A stretch of DNA of 64,000 bases from Buttiauxella massiliensis. GTDB taxonomy: Bacteria; Pseudomonadota; Gammaproteobacteria; Enterobacterales; Enterobacteriaceae. A model generated the notes under the pieces. It had not been told where the DNA came from. It made no database searches and saw only the letters and a program-made list of their open reading frames with translations. The DNA lies in NCBI RefSeq assembly GCF_902500225.1, contig NZ_LR722651.1, positions 310,001 to 374,000 of the forward strand. The letters are read 5' to 3'. Positions 1 to 11,355 of this stretch are shown in pieces; position 1 is the first letter of the stretch; every line of letters begins with the position of its first letter. The position numbers and the translations under genes are program-made.

Positions 1-45
1 GTGGCTCGCTTTAACTAAAGATAGTTGAGCGGGGCCAAAACGGCA

Positions 46-822
46 TCAGGAGAGGCGAATCAGCACATTCTCCAACTGTTCAAACGGAATTGGGCGTGAG
101 AGGAAATAACCTTGCGCGGCATAGGCGGGAGAGCGTTGGACATCACGCCATTCATCTTCAGTTTCAACACCTTCAACGATGACACCCTTGCAGTAGCGGT
201 TCATCAATTGCAGCAGCATGGTGAATAAATTGCGACCTTCATCGGTGGTGCGCAGCATGATAAACAACTCACGCGCGACTTTGATGTAGTCATAGTGCAT
301 CTCACTCAATGCGGAGAAATTCGCAACACCTGTACCGAAATCATCAAGCCACAACGGGCCAAATTCCTGCATCCCAGCAAGCGTCACAGCCTGTGGTTGG
401 GTGATGTGCTCAACCAGCTCAAAACGCACCCACGGCATTTTATTGATAAGCGTAAGAATCGGCTGGTGCTGTTTCATCGCCATCAATGTCGGGCCATCAA
501 CATTTACCGAGGCTAAAATTTTATAGCCAAGGAAGATGGATTCCCACTCAGCCAGCAGGCTAAGTTGCTCTTCGATAACCATCAGGCGTGAGCGGCTGGA
601 TATGGACGTGAAGTAACGATCCGGTGGAATGCGAATTTCCGGCTCATCCGGGTGAGTCACCACCGTCAGCAACTCTATTGCCATTAAGCTGCCGTCGATT
701 TTATAAATCGGCTGGAAGGTGTACTGCCGCTGGCATTGCAGCCAGAACCGCCGTTCCTGCAAACTTTCGACACTCGCCTCAAGCGTATTAAGCCGGTGAG
801 TGATCTGCTTAAACTTCATCAT
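46..822 (-). CDS. pdeH: cyclic-di-GMP phosphodiesterase PdeH (YhjH), EAL domain
   Basis: 258 aa, close to the E. coli length. It is a stand-alone EAL domain that hydrolyses c-di-GMP to pGpG in the cytosol; in E. coli it keeps c-di-GMP low so that YcgR does not brake the flagellum. Visible catalytic features are the EAL-equivalent E50-L51-L52, N107, E135, the D160-D161-F-G-T-G loop, K181 and E217, so it looks active. The first of two adjacent ATGs (822) is preferred because AGGA lies 6 nt upstream. It is transcribed away from kdgK, and a sigma-28 promoter lies upstream (867-893), which fits class III flagellar control. The first 45 bases of the window hold no gene that I can see. Confidence 0.95.
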   Translation of the reverse strand: MMKFKQITHRLNTLEASVESLQERRFWLQCQRQYTFQPIYKIDGSLMAIELLTVVTHPDEPEIRIPPDRYFTSISSRSRLMVIEEQLSLLAEWESIFLGYKILASVNVDGPTLMAMKQHQPILTLINKMPWVRFELVEHITQPQAVTLAGMQEFGPLWLDDFGTGVANFSALSEMHYDYIKVARELFIMLRTTDEGRNLFTMLLQLMNRYCKGVIVEGVETEDEWRDVQRSPAYAAQGYFLSRPIPFEQLENVLIRLS

Positions 823-866
823 GTACGTCCTGTTTACCTTGATAACTCAGATGGCTCATCGAGAAG

Positions 867-893
867 TTATCGGCGTGGCGCATGAGAACTTTA
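867..893 (-). promoter_or_regulatory. sigma-28 (FliA) promoter of pdeH
   Basis: On the minus strand the sequence reads TAAAGTTC, 11 nt, GCCGATAA. The FliA consensus is TAAAGTTT-N11-GCCGATAA, so 15 of 16 consensus bases match with exact spacing. Transcription would start near 860, leaving a leader of about 40 nt before pdeH. Confidence 0.88.
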
Positions 894-970
894 TGTTCGC
901 TTTCAGTACAACCTCAATCAATGCGAGTTATCTAACATCGGCAATAAACTGCCTTAGCTCAAAGTTTTCC

Positions 971-984
971 GAAACATCGTTTTA
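971..984 (+). promoter_or_regulatory. putative KdgR operator upstream of kdgK
   Basis: GAAACATCGTTTTA matches the core of the enterobacterial KdgR box (GAAACATTGTTTCA) at 12 of 14 positions. It lies about 70 bp before the kdgK start. KdgR represses KDG and pectin catabolic genes. The match is by eye only. Confidence 0.55.
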
Positions 985-1051
985 AATTGTTTGACTCGTT
1001 TTTAGCCGACCAGCAAACTAGTGCCAATTTCATTAATTCAGGTTTACTGCT

Positions 1052-1984
1052 ATGCCAACGCGCAAAATCGCCGTTATCGGTGAATGTATGATTGAACTGT
1101 CGCAAAAAGGTGCGGAAGTTAGCCGCGGCTTTGGTGGCGATACCCTAAACACTTCCGTTTATATCGCACGTCAGGTTGACGCAGCCGATCTTGAAGTCCA
1201 TTACGTTACAGCTCTGGGTGAAGATAACTTCAGCCAGCAAATGCTCGACGCATGGCAGCAAGAAAATGTTCACACCGAACTGACACAGCGCCTGGAGCAC
1301 CGTCTGCCGGGTCTGTATTACATCGAAACCGACTCTACCGGTGAGCGCACGTTCTATTACTGGCGCAACGAAGCCGCAGCCCGTTTCTGGCTGGAGAGCG
1401 ATCAAGCTCAGGCTATTTGCGCAGAACTGGCACAGTTCGACTACCTGTATCTGAGCGGTATCAGTCTGGCTATCCTCAACGCGGCTAGCCGTGAAAAGCT
1501 GATGGCTCTGCTGACTCAGTGCCGTGCGAACGGTTGCAAGGTTATCTTCGATAACAACTACCGTCCGCGCCTGTGGGCAAGCCGTGAAGAGACGCAACAG
1601 GTCTATCAGCAAATGCTGACCTGCACCGACATCGCGTTCCTGACGCTGGATGACGAAGATTTGTTGTGGGGCGAGAAGCCTGTTGAAGAAGTGATTCACC
1701 GTACTCAGGCAGCTGGTGTGCGTGAAGTGGTTATCAAGCGTGGCGCTGATTCTTGCCTGGTAGCGATTCAGGGTGAGTCAACATTAGAAGTGCCAGCGGT
1801 GAAATTACCGAAAGAAAAAGTTATCGATACTACGGCTGCTGGTGACTCTTTCAGCGCGGGCTATCTGGCGGTGCGTTTGACCGGTGGCAATGCAGAAGAA
1901 GCAGCAAAACGCGGGCATTTGACCGCGAGCACCGTGATTCAGTATCGCGGCGCGATCATTCCTAAAGAAGCGATGCCAAAGTAA
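1052..1984 (+). CDS. kdgK: 2-keto-3-deoxygluconate kinase
   Basis: 310 aa PfkB-family sugar kinase that phosphorylates 2-keto-3-deoxygluconate to KDPG, feeding the Entner-Doudoroff aldolase in hexuronate breakdown. The N-terminal glycine-rich segment (GFGGDTLNTSVY) and the PfkB signature 2 with its catalytic Asp (DTTAAGDSFSAG, about residues 259-270) are both present. Length and sequence agree with E. coli KdgK over the whole protein. It stands alone, with a KdgR-like operator upstream and a bidirectional terminator after the stop codon, convergent with yhjJ. Confidence 0.95.
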   Translation: MPTRKIAVIGECMIELSQKGAEVSRGFGGDTLNTSVYIARQVDAADLEVHYVTALGEDNFSQQMLDAWQQENVHTELTQRLEHRLPGLYYIETDSTGERTFYYWRNEAAARFWLESDQAQAICAELAQFDYLYLSGISLAILNAASREKLMALLTQCRANGCKVIFDNNYRPRLWASREETQQVYQQMLTCTDIAFLTLDDEDLLWGEKPVEEVIHRTQAAGVREVVIKRGADSCLVAIQGESTLEVPAVKLPKEKVIDTTAAGDSFSAGYLAVRLTGGNAEEAAKRGHLTASTVIQYRGAIIPKEAMPK

Positions 1985-1994
1985 TAAGGGTGTC

Positions 1995-2020
1995 AAAAAG
2001 GCGCCGAAAGGCGCCTTTTT
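1995..2020. terminator. bidirectional terminator between kdgK and yhjJ
   Basis: Perfect 11-bp inverted repeat AAAAAGGCGCC with a GAAA loop and GGCGCCTTTTT. The GC core is flanked by A and T tracts, so it can end transcription from both convergent genes. Confidence 0.9.
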
Positions 2021-2029
2021 ATTTTACGG

Positions 2030-3517
2030 TCACTGAGCCGGAGGAATATCTGAAGTCGTATCCTGCTTAGGTTCATCCGTTATCGGAAGTGCCTTCGAAG
2101 GAACCATCACTTTATCCCACGTCGCTTGCAAATCCTTCATATTGAACTCAGGTTCACCCTGCGGTTGCAACAACACCAGAGCCATATCCTGAGACAACTG
2201 CTGGCGCAAATCCTGGTTCAGCATGTTCAGCGTCAAACTGTTCAGGAAATTCTGACGCAGCTTCTGATACTGTTCCGGTGCGATATCAACCACCTGGTTT
2301 TGCAGTGAACGCATACGCTGGCTTATCAACACGTCGGTGTCAGTACGCGCATAAGTGGCAAACAACTTGGCAAGCTCAGCTTTTTTCTGTGCAATTAACA
2401 CATCAAATTCTTCCTGCGAAAGCCCTTTATCACGCACCTTAAGCAACTCTTTTCCCACGGTCGCCAAATTAGCATTCAGTTTATCGTTAGGTGAATCAAG
2501 GTTAATGCCACATTGCGCACGCTGGTACAGCACGCGGCAATCGAAGCTCAGGTTGAGGTCTGTCTGGTTCTGCTTGCTCAGATTCTGCTGCACATGCCAG
2601 AAAAGCGCCTCACGGGCGAGATCTGCACGCCAGTAATGCAATAGCGCAGAAGACTCACGAATAGGCTGCCAGGCGTTATCCCACATCAGTGAGAGCCTGT
2701 CCTGACGCACACTATCGGTCATCAAACTTACCGGAGTGCGTTTAAGCGGAGAAAGCGTTGCAACCGGTGCTGGTGATTCGCGCTTGCCGGTCAGGGTGCC
2801 AAAAGTTTTGTTGATTTGATCGGCTACGCTACGGCTATCGACATTACCCACCACAATCAGCGTCATTGCATCCGGGGTATACCATTTCTGGTAAAACGCC
2901 TTCAGTTGTTCGTTATCAACCGGCTGCTTGAGATCTTCTGCCGGGTCATGGCCCAACAGCGTGGAACCTTGTAGGCGATAGCGCCACCAGTTGTCTTTGG
3001 TGTTCATCGGCCAGGTGGCGACCATATCCTGAGCTTGCAGCGCGACATTCACCGTTTCTGGGGTAATGGCCATTTTGCCGCTACTGTCTGAAAGATAGGT
3101 TAAGGCTTCTTTAAGTAAATCATTGCGGTTATTTGGCAGGCTGAGATTAAACAGCGTGAAGTCATAAGAGACGATAACCGGGGGCAGCGGACGCGTTGGG
3201 TCCACACTTTGCTGCCATAAAGAGCGAGCCTGTAACGGCTGCAAGCTGCCGCTTTGTGTCAGCGCCAGACGAGGTAAAAAGTGGCTATAGCCGCTCTGTT
3301 GGGTGGTTTCAGTCAATGAACCAGTATTAACCAACAGACGAATTTCAATACGATCGCTAGGACGCTGAGGTGTGGCCAGGACTTGCCATTGAAAACCGTT
3401 GGCCAGCGTCCCTTGTTGCCAGGCTGGGTCGGGCTGAAGTGCTTCTGCCTGCACATTACTGGCGGCGGCGACCAACAGCAATCCGCCAGCTAAGAGTCGA
3501 ATTTTGGTGCCCTGCAT
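2030..3517 (-). CDS. yhjJ: YhjJ, periplasmic M16-peptidase-like protein, probably inactive
   Basis: 495 aa with a Sec signal peptide (cleavage after VQA, about residue 24), so it is probably periplasmic. It aligns along its length with E. coli YhjJ, a member of the insulinase/pitrilysin (M16) family. Active M16 enzymes carry HxxEH; the corresponding place here reads SHFLPRLAL, so the Glu and second His of the zinc site are missing. The E. coli homologue is degenerate too, so this is a family trait and not a fresh mutation. It probably has a binding or scaffold role; the function is unknown. The C terminus is proline-rich and acidic. Confidence 0.88.
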   Translation of the reverse strand: MQGTKIRLLAGGLLLVAAASNVQAEALQPDPAWQQGTLANGFQWQVLATPQRPSDRIEIRLLVNTGSLTETTQQSGYSHFLPRLALTQSGSLQPLQARSLWQQSVDPTRPLPPVIVSYDFTLFNLSLPNNRNDLLKEALTYLSDSSGKMAITPETVNVALQAQDMVATWPMNTKDNWWRYRLQGSTLLGHDPAEDLKQPVDNEQLKAFYQKWYTPDAMTLIVVGNVDSRSVADQINKTFGTLTGKRESPAPVATLSPLKRTPVSLMTDSVRQDRLSLMWDNAWQPIRESSALLHYWRADLAREALFWHVQQNLSKQNQTDLNLSFDCRVLYQRAQCGINLDSPNDKLNANLATVGKELLKVRDKGLSQEEFDVLIAQKKAELAKLFATYARTDTDVLISQRMRSLQNQVVDIAPEQYQKLRQNFLNSLTLNMLNQDLRQQLSQDMALVLLQPQGEPEFNMKDLQATWDKVMVPSKALPITDEPKQDTTSDIPPAQ

Positions 3518-3693
3518 GTGAACCCCTGGAAAACAATCCTGATTAAAAAGTGTAATGGCGACATAGCATTACGCAATAAAGCCACCACAAGTGGCATTTC
3601 ACCACTCCGTTTGACCGCATCTTCGCGGAAACGTCACTTTAAAATTGAAAAAAACGCCAAAGAAAATGGCTCAGGGGTCAATTATGCGCAGCA

Positions 3694-3722
3694 GCCCACA
3701 GCGAGGGCAAGTCGCTGTGGGC
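3694..3722. repeat. inverted repeat downstream of dctA
   Basis: An 11-bp perfect inverted repeat (GCCCACAGCGA, 7-nt loop, TCGCTGTGGGC) begins 11 bp beyond the dctA stop. No T-tract follows on the dctA strand, so it may be an mRNA 3'-end stabiliser or a weak or Rho-assisted terminator. Confidence 0.5.
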
Positions 3723-3733
3723 AATTGAGAGGG

Positions 3734-5131
<1,398 letters not shown>

Positions 5132-5183
5132 TTAAATAATTGAGCTGACTCGCGCCAGCCAAGTAACAATTACAACAAATCAT

Positions 5184-6656
5184 TTACTGTTGAGGGGTAG
5201 ATAGATACTGCGCATCAAACTCTTTAAGAGTCATGGCCCTGGAGAATAGATAACCCTGAGCAAGAGTCACACCTTCGTTTAATAGCCAGTCACATTGAGC
5301 CTGGTTCTCAATCCCTTCAGCTACAAGTTTCAGCCCAAGAGTTTTCGCCATACCGATAATCACGCCAGCCATCGCACTGTCTTCCGGCAGGCCATCGATA
5401 AAGCTCTTGTCGAGTTTCAGGATATCTACCGGCAACGCTTTCAAATGGTGCAAATGGCGCAGGCTGGCATAGCCCATCCCAAAGTCATCCAATGCGATGC
5501 GCACTCCGGCTTTACGCAACGGGCGCAAAATATTCACGGCTTCTGTAGGATCGTCGATGCGGTGGCTTTCGGTAACTTCCAGAATCAACGTGCCGGATTG
5601 AATGCGATAACGCGCCAGCATTTCCAGTAGCGATGAACCCATCTTTTTGTGCAGCAATTGCTGAGCCGAGACATTCACACTCAGCGGCATGGTTATCCCA
5701 CGGCTTTGCCAGTCCGCCAGCACGCGGCAAGACTCTTCAAGCACCCAGTTACCAATCATGTACATCAGGCCACAATTTTCGATGCGTTCAATCAATCCAT
5801 CGGGTAAAACCCAGCTACCATCGGGCTGCTGCATCCGTAGAAACACTTCCGCACTGACCACTTCCTGGGTGCGCATATTGACTTGCGGCTGCAACCAAAT
5901 GGCAAACTGCTGATCCTCAAACGCATTCAGTAAATCATGTTCCTGCGTCAAATGGCGTGGCATCATCATTTGCTGATTACGGTTATAGCTGCGCACCAAC
6001 ATGCCAATTTCATCATCATGATGCAGCGCGGGCAGCTTGAGTTGATGGCCCGCCGCATTCTGTGGACTGAGGTTATCAAGCTCACGAGCAATTTTGCGTA
6101 TCGGATGGACAATCAAACGGTTAATCGACCAGCTAATCGCCACCGACAGAACCAGCGCCAGCAGTAAATAGGTGGTGAGCAAAGTGGAAATCGTACTAAT
6201 GATGAATTTGTACATCCGCCAGGAATCCGCTTGCAGCACCAGATAGGCCAACGGCTGTGGATTTGCCGGGCGCTCCAGTGAATACAACGGTAATGAAATT
6301 TGCACCGGAAGCTCGAACAGACGGGCGATCCACATCGGAATAGGCCGCTCTGGCGCAAAGCTCTGCCGTAATGCCTGGAACTGGTTCGGTAGTACCACAT
6401 CCGCCCGGCTAATAATGCCGGATGGCTGAATTTGATTCAGGATGTATTCGGCCTGAGGAATATCTGCCTTGAGGATAGCGGCAGACAGCGGAAGACGCAC
6501 CGAATGGGCAATTTTCTCCATTTGGCTTGCTGTGTCGTAGCGGCTCTGCTGCACAAAGTGAAAAAGCTGTACCACGATAAAAATGAAAATAAACAACATG
6601 GCAACGGCTGATACCATTGCCATTTGTTTAATCGTTAATGAACGACTGACTCGCAA
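5184..6656 (-). CDS. pdeK: PdeK (YhjK)-type EAL phosphodiesterase lacking the GGDEF domain
   Basis: 490 aa, whereas E. coli YhjK is about 650 aa. Order: TM1 (about residues 13-35), a periplasmic sensor domain, TM2 (about 155-180), HAMP, then directly the EAL domain. The degenerate GGDEF domain that lies between HAMP and EAL in the E. coli protein (about 155 residues) is absent, and the frame is intact across the join ([10 protein letters not shown] to [10 protein letters not shown]). EAL residues remain: AEVF in place of [24 protein letters not shown] and AEGIEN. The chosen start is a TTG ([10 protein letters not shown]) with GGAG 7 nt upstream; it matches E. coli. It lies next to the bcs operon and probably acts on the c-di-GMP that activates BcsA. 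Confidence 0.85.
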   Translation of the reverse strand: MRVSRSLTIKQMAMVSAVAMLFIFIFIVVQLFHFVQQSRYDTASQMEKIAHSVRLPLSAAILKADIPQAEYILNQIQPSGIISRADVVLPNQFQALRQSFAPERPIPMWIARLFELPVQISLPLYSLERPANPQPLAYLVLQADSWRMYKFIISTISTLLTTYLLLALVLSVAISWSINRLIVHPIRKIARELDNLSPQNAAGHQLKLPALHHDDEIGMLVRSYNRNQQMMMPRHLTQEHDLLNAFEDQQFAIWLQPQVNMRTQEVVSAEVFLRMQQPDGSWVLPDGLIERIENCGLMYMIGNWVLEESCRVLADWQSRGITMPLSVNVSAQQLLHKKMGSSLLEMLARYRIQSGTLILEVTESHRIDDPTEAVNILRPLRKAGVRIALDDFGMGYASLRHLHHLKALPVDILKLDKSFIDGLPEDSAMAGVIIGMAKTLGLKLVAEGIENQAQCDWLLNEGVTLAQGYLFSRAMTLKEFDAQYLSTPQQ

Positions 6657-6769
6657 ACTGACTCTCCACAATGACTGTGCCCTGCTAAACCCAGACGAGT
6701 ATACTGCATTGTGCTTCCTTTTAGGCGCCAGGCTTGAGGATCAGAGAAATCTGTAATCGTTTTTACTAA

Positions 6770-9700
6770 TCAGAAATCGGCGTAAGGCACTAAAGGTTGC
6801 GGTGGCATATTCATATCGCCCTGCCAGCCTGCCAGCGAATAACGCACGAAAATCAGCGCGTGGCTTGGCGTGTAATCTTTCGCTTGTTGAATATCAATTC
6901 CGGCACCAATCGACCAGTGTGAATCAATGCGCCTTTCAATCAACGCGCGCGCCGTATAACCAAAACCGTTGCTGCTGCTCCCGCCAGACGGGTCGTTACG
7001 ATCCGGATAATCATATTCATCGGCGACCGTATTAAAGGTGTCTGGCACCAGGCTTGAAATTGGGTAGCGCTTCCCGGCGTCAGATTTAGAATAGGACCAC
7101 GAACCCGAAGCACCCAACTCCCACGACCAGTTTTCAGTTCGCTGACGCCAGATAACCGGAATAGCGAACGAGACATACTGCTGCGGGCTGTAATAGCCGC
7201 CCTGGCCGAGGAAATAGTCGCTCAGATCTTTGTCGTAATGCCACAGCATGTTGGTCAGGCCAACGGTCAGGCGGCGATTGTTTTCGTTAATCAGCTTGTA
7301 GTAATAACCGGTCATGAAACGCACGCGCCAGTTGTCTGCAACGTTTTCGCCGGTCAGGGTATCACCGCTCAAACTGGCCCAGACGCCGTTCGCTTCCCCT
7401 TTATCATAGCTGGTACTGACGCCAATTCCCGTGGCGCGCACACCGCCCCACACGGTGTTGGTGTTGGGATCGCGCTGCCCGGCAAATGAAAGCATTGAAC
7501 TGGAAATCGGGCGACGATGGGCGTTCAGCGTATAGCCCATCGGGCCGATGTCATTGCTGTAACTCACACCACCGACTACGTCTACGACATCAAAACCCAG
7601 CGGTGTGGTCCCAATATCCGTTTCCCATGTGTCGTTTTTCCAGCCGACGGCCAGGCTCGCGCCATTGGCACGCTGATGGTTGCTGCCGGTACAAGTGTGA
7701 TTATTACAGGTTCCCCAGCGTTCATTGTAGCCACCATCCCCGCTGTTTTCGAACGTCCCGGCGTCCATCCCCACCACATCGGTGCGGAACCACATCCGCC
7801 CATCGCTGAGTGGAGCATCCACTTGCAGCATGGTGGTGTGCGCCTGAAGATCGGAATACCCCGGCGTACCGCTCGAACCCCAGTAATCATGGTCGAGCGT
7901 GACATTCACATCCTGCTGGCGGTAGAGATCGGCGGCATCGCTGCGCAGCCCACGTTTGAGCCAGTCATCTTTGGCATCGTTGCGCGTCAGGCGGGTAAAG
8001 GTGTCGTTGTCCATCGGGCGTGTATCAGCCACGCCGGATGCCAGCATCGCGTCTTTGTAGGTTTCTATTGCCTGCTGCGGCTGATGGTTTTCAGCCTGAA
8101 AACGTGCGCCATCGCGCATCACCAGCGCACTTTCCATCGAGGGTGGCTGGCTTTTAGCCAGCGGAATAATGCGCGCAAAGGTTTGTTCGGCCTGCGTGGT
8201 ATCGCCAACAGCGCTCTGAACGTTGGCGATACGGCGTTCGGTATTAACCGACGGCGGCTCGCTGGCGACTGGCGGCATCTGAGTTAACTGCTCGCGCGCC
8301 TGAATTTTATTGCCCTGCGCCGCATACACTTCAGCAAGGCCAAGCCGGGCATCGTTATTGGCTGGGTCGCGTTGCAGCACCTGTTGATATTGCGCGGTGG
8401 CGGTGGCGTGATCACCGCGTTGTGTTGCCCAGTCCGCGAGAGTCAGATCAATACGATCAGATTGCGGCTGCTGTTTGAGCAGCATAATGGCTTCACTTTC
8501 TTTGCCGCTGTCACGCAGGCGATTCGCCGTTTCCATTATGCGATTGCTTTGCAGGCGGTCGGCGAGTTCGTTGATATTGCCATTCCACTGGCTGCGCGGC
8601 AGGGTATTCAAATGAGTCAGTGCCGCCGCATCCTGATTCTTTCCGGACAGATACAATCCGTTGGCATAAACCTGTTCCGGGTCTGCCGGGCGGCGTTTTG
8701 CAAGGCCGCTCATTAACGCATCCGCTTCGCTGTGTTTGCCTGCGGCATCCAAATCTTTGCCCAGGCGATAAGTAATCCATACGCTTTCCGGGTCAAGTTT
8801 CAGGCGCTGACGCTGTACTTGCGCGGCTCGCACCCACTGGCCCTGGCTTTCCAGAGCGGTGGCTTCCTGCTCCAGGCGATCACCTTCAAGGCTACGTTCG
8901 ATATCGTCAATGCTGCGTCGCTGGCTGGCAGACAGGCTCTGGATAAACGCCGTAGCCCGTTCAGGAGACTGGCGGCGGTAAACATTCGCCAGCCCTCGCA
9001 CCGCATTGCTGTTGCCGCGGTCCATCCGTAATGCCTGCTGGTAATAGCGTTCGGCAGCCGCATCGTCTTTACGCGCAACCGCAACATCGCCCAACCCAAG
9101 CACGGCGTAGCTGTCGGTATTATCAACGTCGCGCGCCTGCTGATATTTTTGCTGCGCGCCCGCCAGGTTATTGGCTTTGAGCTGCGCATCACCTTGTTCA
9201 ATCAGCAGCCAGTAGCGGTTGGTTTTCAGCAGGCTATCCCATTTGCTGCGGTTGTCGCTGTTCGGGTCCATGCTGATGGCTTTTTCAAACTGCTGGACGG
9301 CACGCGCGCGGTTTCCCTGCTGGGAATACGCCTGGCCTAACGCCCCAACGGCTTCGCTGTCGTTGTGGTTTGAGACCAGCGCTTCTTGCAGTTGCGGTAT
9401 GGCTTTCCCTCCACTACCGGAACCGACATCCGCCATCCCCTGCGAGCGGGCTTTAAAAGCCGGGTCGGAGAGCTGCTTCTGCTGTTCGGCAAGTGCGGCG
9501 CGGGCGGTATCAACCGTTTCACCTTCACTGAAGGTGCCGAGGAAGCGCTGTAACGCAGCGACACTTGCGTCGCTCACAGGAAGGTTTCTGATTTGGTCAT
9601 ACCAAATATTTGCCGCGTCTTTACGGCCATTATTGGATTTTGCCATCTGCTCCAGAACGTCAAAACCTTCACTACTGCGCCCATTGGCAAACATCAGGCG

Positions 9701-10264
9701 CGCAAGATTGCTTTGCAGTTCAACGTTACCAGGGTTGGTGGAATTAAGCGTTTTGAGTTGATCGATAGCCTGCGCGCGCCGGGCGGGATCTTTTGCCATC
9801 AGCGTCCAGTATTCCACCGCCAGAGTTCCTGCCGGTGGATTACCGTTAAAGAGTTTTTGATAAGCTGCAATCGCTTCTGTTGTATGCCCCGTAGTGGCCT
9901 GCAAGCGCGCTTGTTGCAACTGTTGGCGCCCTTCCGGCGTTGACAGCATCATGGTGACTTGCGACTGCTGGTAAGCAGAAGAGGATGGCGCAAGCTGCGA
10001 CAGGCGATCGAACTGCTTCTTCGCCCCTTCGTTATCGCCCTGGCGCAGCAAATAACGCATACGTGCCGCAATCACGTCCGGGTTGTTAGGGTCCATTAGC
10101 TCGAGCCGATACAAGGACTGGCGAACCAAATCCTCACGTTTGCTGGCTTCACCTAACCGCACCTGTTCCAGCAGTTGCTGTTGTGGCGTCACGGCGGCAT
10201 TTGCCCAGGGCATCAGCACCAGGCCGAGTGATAAACTAATAATATTTAATGAGAATTTGCGCAT
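6770..10264 (-). CDS. bcsC: cellulose export protein BcsC (TPR scaffold and outer-membrane barrel)
   Basis: 1164 aa. A signal peptide (cleavage after ANA, about residue 23) is followed by about 750 residues of TPR repeats with A/G/Y/P signatures, then a C-terminal beta-barrel of roughly 350 residues ending in an aromatic residue (YADF). The TPR part spans the periplasm and binds the polysaccharide and pEtN machinery; the barrel is the outer-membrane pore. It is the last gene of bcsRQABZC, starts 19 bp inside bcsZ, and has GGGGCAAGG just before its ATG. Length agrees with E. coli BcsC (1157). Confidence 0.95.
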   Translation of the reverse strand: MRKFSLNIISLSLGLVLMPWANAAVTPQQQLLEQVRLGEASKREDLVRQSLYRLELMDPNNPDVIAARMRYLLRQGDNEGAKKQFDRLSQLAPSSSAYQQSQVTMMLSTPEGRQQLQQARLQATTGHTTEAIAAYQKLFNGNPPAGTLAVEYWTLMAKDPARRAQAIDQLKTLNSTNPGNVELQSNLARLMFANGRSSEGFDVLEQMAKSNNGRKDAANIWYDQIRNLPVSDASVAALQRFLGTFSEGETVDTARAALAEQQKQLSDPAFKARSQGMADVGSGSGGKAIPQLQEALVSNHNDSEAVGALGQAYSQQGNRARAVQQFEKAISMDPNSDNRSKWDSLLKTNRYWLLIEQGDAQLKANNLAGAQQKYQQARDVDNTDSYAVLGLGDVAVARKDDAAAERYYQQALRMDRGNSNAVRGLANVYRRQSPERATAFIQSLSASQRRSIDDIERSLEGDRLEQEATALESQGQWVRAAQVQRQRLKLDPESVWITYRLGKDLDAAGKHSEADALMSGLAKRRPADPEQVYANGLYLSGKNQDAAALTHLNTLPRSQWNGNINELADRLQSNRIMETANRLRDSGKESEAIMLLKQQPQSDRIDLTLADWATQRGDHATATAQYQQVLQRDPANNDARLGLAEVYAAQGNKIQAREQLTQMPPVASEPPSVNTERRIANVQSAVGDTTQAEQTFARIIPLAKSQPPSMESALVMRDGARFQAENHQPQQAIETYKDAMLASGVADTRPMDNDTFTRLTRNDAKDDWLKRGLRSDAADLYRQQDVNVTLDHDYWGSSGTPGYSDLQAHTTMLQVDAPLSDGRMWFRTDVVGMDAGTFENSGDGGYNERWGTCNNHTCTGSNHQRANGASLAVGWKNDTWETDIGTTPLGFDVVDVVGGVSYSNDIGPMGYTLNAHRRPISSSMLSFAGQRDPNTNTVWGGVRATGIGVSTSYDKGEANGVWASLSGDTLTGENVADNWRVRFMTGYYYKLINENNRRLTVGLTNMLWHYDKDLSDYFLGQGGYYSPQQYVSFAIPVIWRQRTENWSWELGASGSWSYSKSDAGKRYPISSLVPDTFNTVADEYDYPDRNDPSGGSSSNGFGYTARALIERRIDSHWSIGAGIDIQQAKDYTPSHALIFVRYSLAGWQGDMNMPPQPLVPYADF

Positions 10265-11352
10265 GCCTTGCCCCAGCTTGGGATTAGCTCACCCTGAGCA
10301 TTAAAACGAAAATGTCGCTGATCCCATCCCTGGCCAAAAAGCGTTAACACCGTGTTGTAGTACTCGCCTTGACGTAACGGATTTTGTTTCATCCGCTGGC
10401 GCTGCATTTCCCGGGCTTTATCGCTCTGCAAAAAAGGGAGCAGCGCGGCAGAGAAGCCCACCGGGCCGTCACCATGGCTTTCACCCGTTTCAATAGCGAC
10501 ATTTTCCGGCGGCAGACCAGACTGTTCGGTTATCTCCGCCATCGGTTTCCAGCGTTCGAGCAACTGCGCTTTGTAGGGATCGTTATCCGCCATCATGCCT
10601 GCCCACAAATAAACGCGAATCGCGTCATAACTGCCCGTCAGCGTCGTTTTCCCTTTGAATTCCCAACCTTTTTCCGCGACCCAATCGACCCAATCAGGGG
10701 CGAACCCTTTGGGAGAAGTCTCGAGTAAAAGACGCTGGTTGGTATCGCGCATCGATACCCACGGGCCGCTGTAGCGCGCCACGCGGCTTAATACTAACTG
10801 CGGTAAATAGCTGGGATTCAACCGCCAGCGAGGTTCATGGTTAAACCCGACTTTGCCGGGTAATAACATGTAGCCCAGACCGGGGATGTTAGCCACTTCC
10901 TCTTTGGCAACGCGCCTTAACAACTGCTGCCCAAGCCGCATATATTCGGGGTTCTTCCATAGCCGCCCGGCTTCCAGCAGGCTCCATACAATCCACATAT
11001 CCGCATCGCTTGCCGAATTGCTATCCAGCACCGCCCAGGTGTTTTGGCCTTTACGCCCCCACAACCAGGCGGGCAAATTATTTTTTAGCGAACCCTGTGC
11101 CAGATTGTTCTGCGTCCACTGTAATAGCTGCGCAAAAGCCTTTTGATCATTGGCGGCCAAAGCGAAGAACAACGCGTAACTTTGCCCTTCAGACGTGGTG
11201 ATTTTGCGTTCATCACTGGGGTCGATAACCCGCCCCTGGTCGCTGATGTACTCTTTTTTAAACTGCTCCCAGGCAGGCCAGCCACAGGCTGCCTGCCCGG
11301 AGAACGAGACGAAAAGCCATCCTGCCAGTAGCGTCCTCGTCAGAGTTTTCAT
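10246..11352 (-). CDS. bcsZ: periplasmic endo-1,4-beta-glucanase BcsZ (GH8)
   Basis: 368 aa GH8 cellulase with a signal peptide (cleavage after GQA, about residue 21). The general acid is E55 in TTSEGQSY; the Asp in [14 protein letters not shown] is the probable catalytic base. It trims or releases nascent cellulose in the periplasm during export. Three bases separate it from bcsB, and it overlaps bcsC by 19 bp, so it is translationally tied into the operon. Confidence 0.95.
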   Translation of the reverse strand: MKTLTRTLLAGWLFVSFSGQAACGWPAWEQFKKEYISDQGRVIDPSDERKITTSEGQSYALFFALAANDQKAFAQLLQWTQNNLAQGSLKNNLPAWLWGRKGQNTWAVLDSNSASDADMWIVWSLLEAGRLWKNPEYMRLGQQLLRRVAKEEVANIPGLGYMLLPGKVGFNHEPRWRLNPSYLPQLVLSRVARYSGPWVSMRDTNQRLLLETSPKGFAPDWVDWVAEKGWEFKGKTTLTGSYDAIRVYLWAGMMADNDPYKAQLLERWKPMAEITEQSGLPPENVAIETGESHGDGPVGFSAALLPFLQSDKAREMQRQRMKQNPLRQGEYYNTVLTLFGQGWDQRHFRFNAQGELIPSWGKACANSH

Positions 11353-11355
11353 ACG

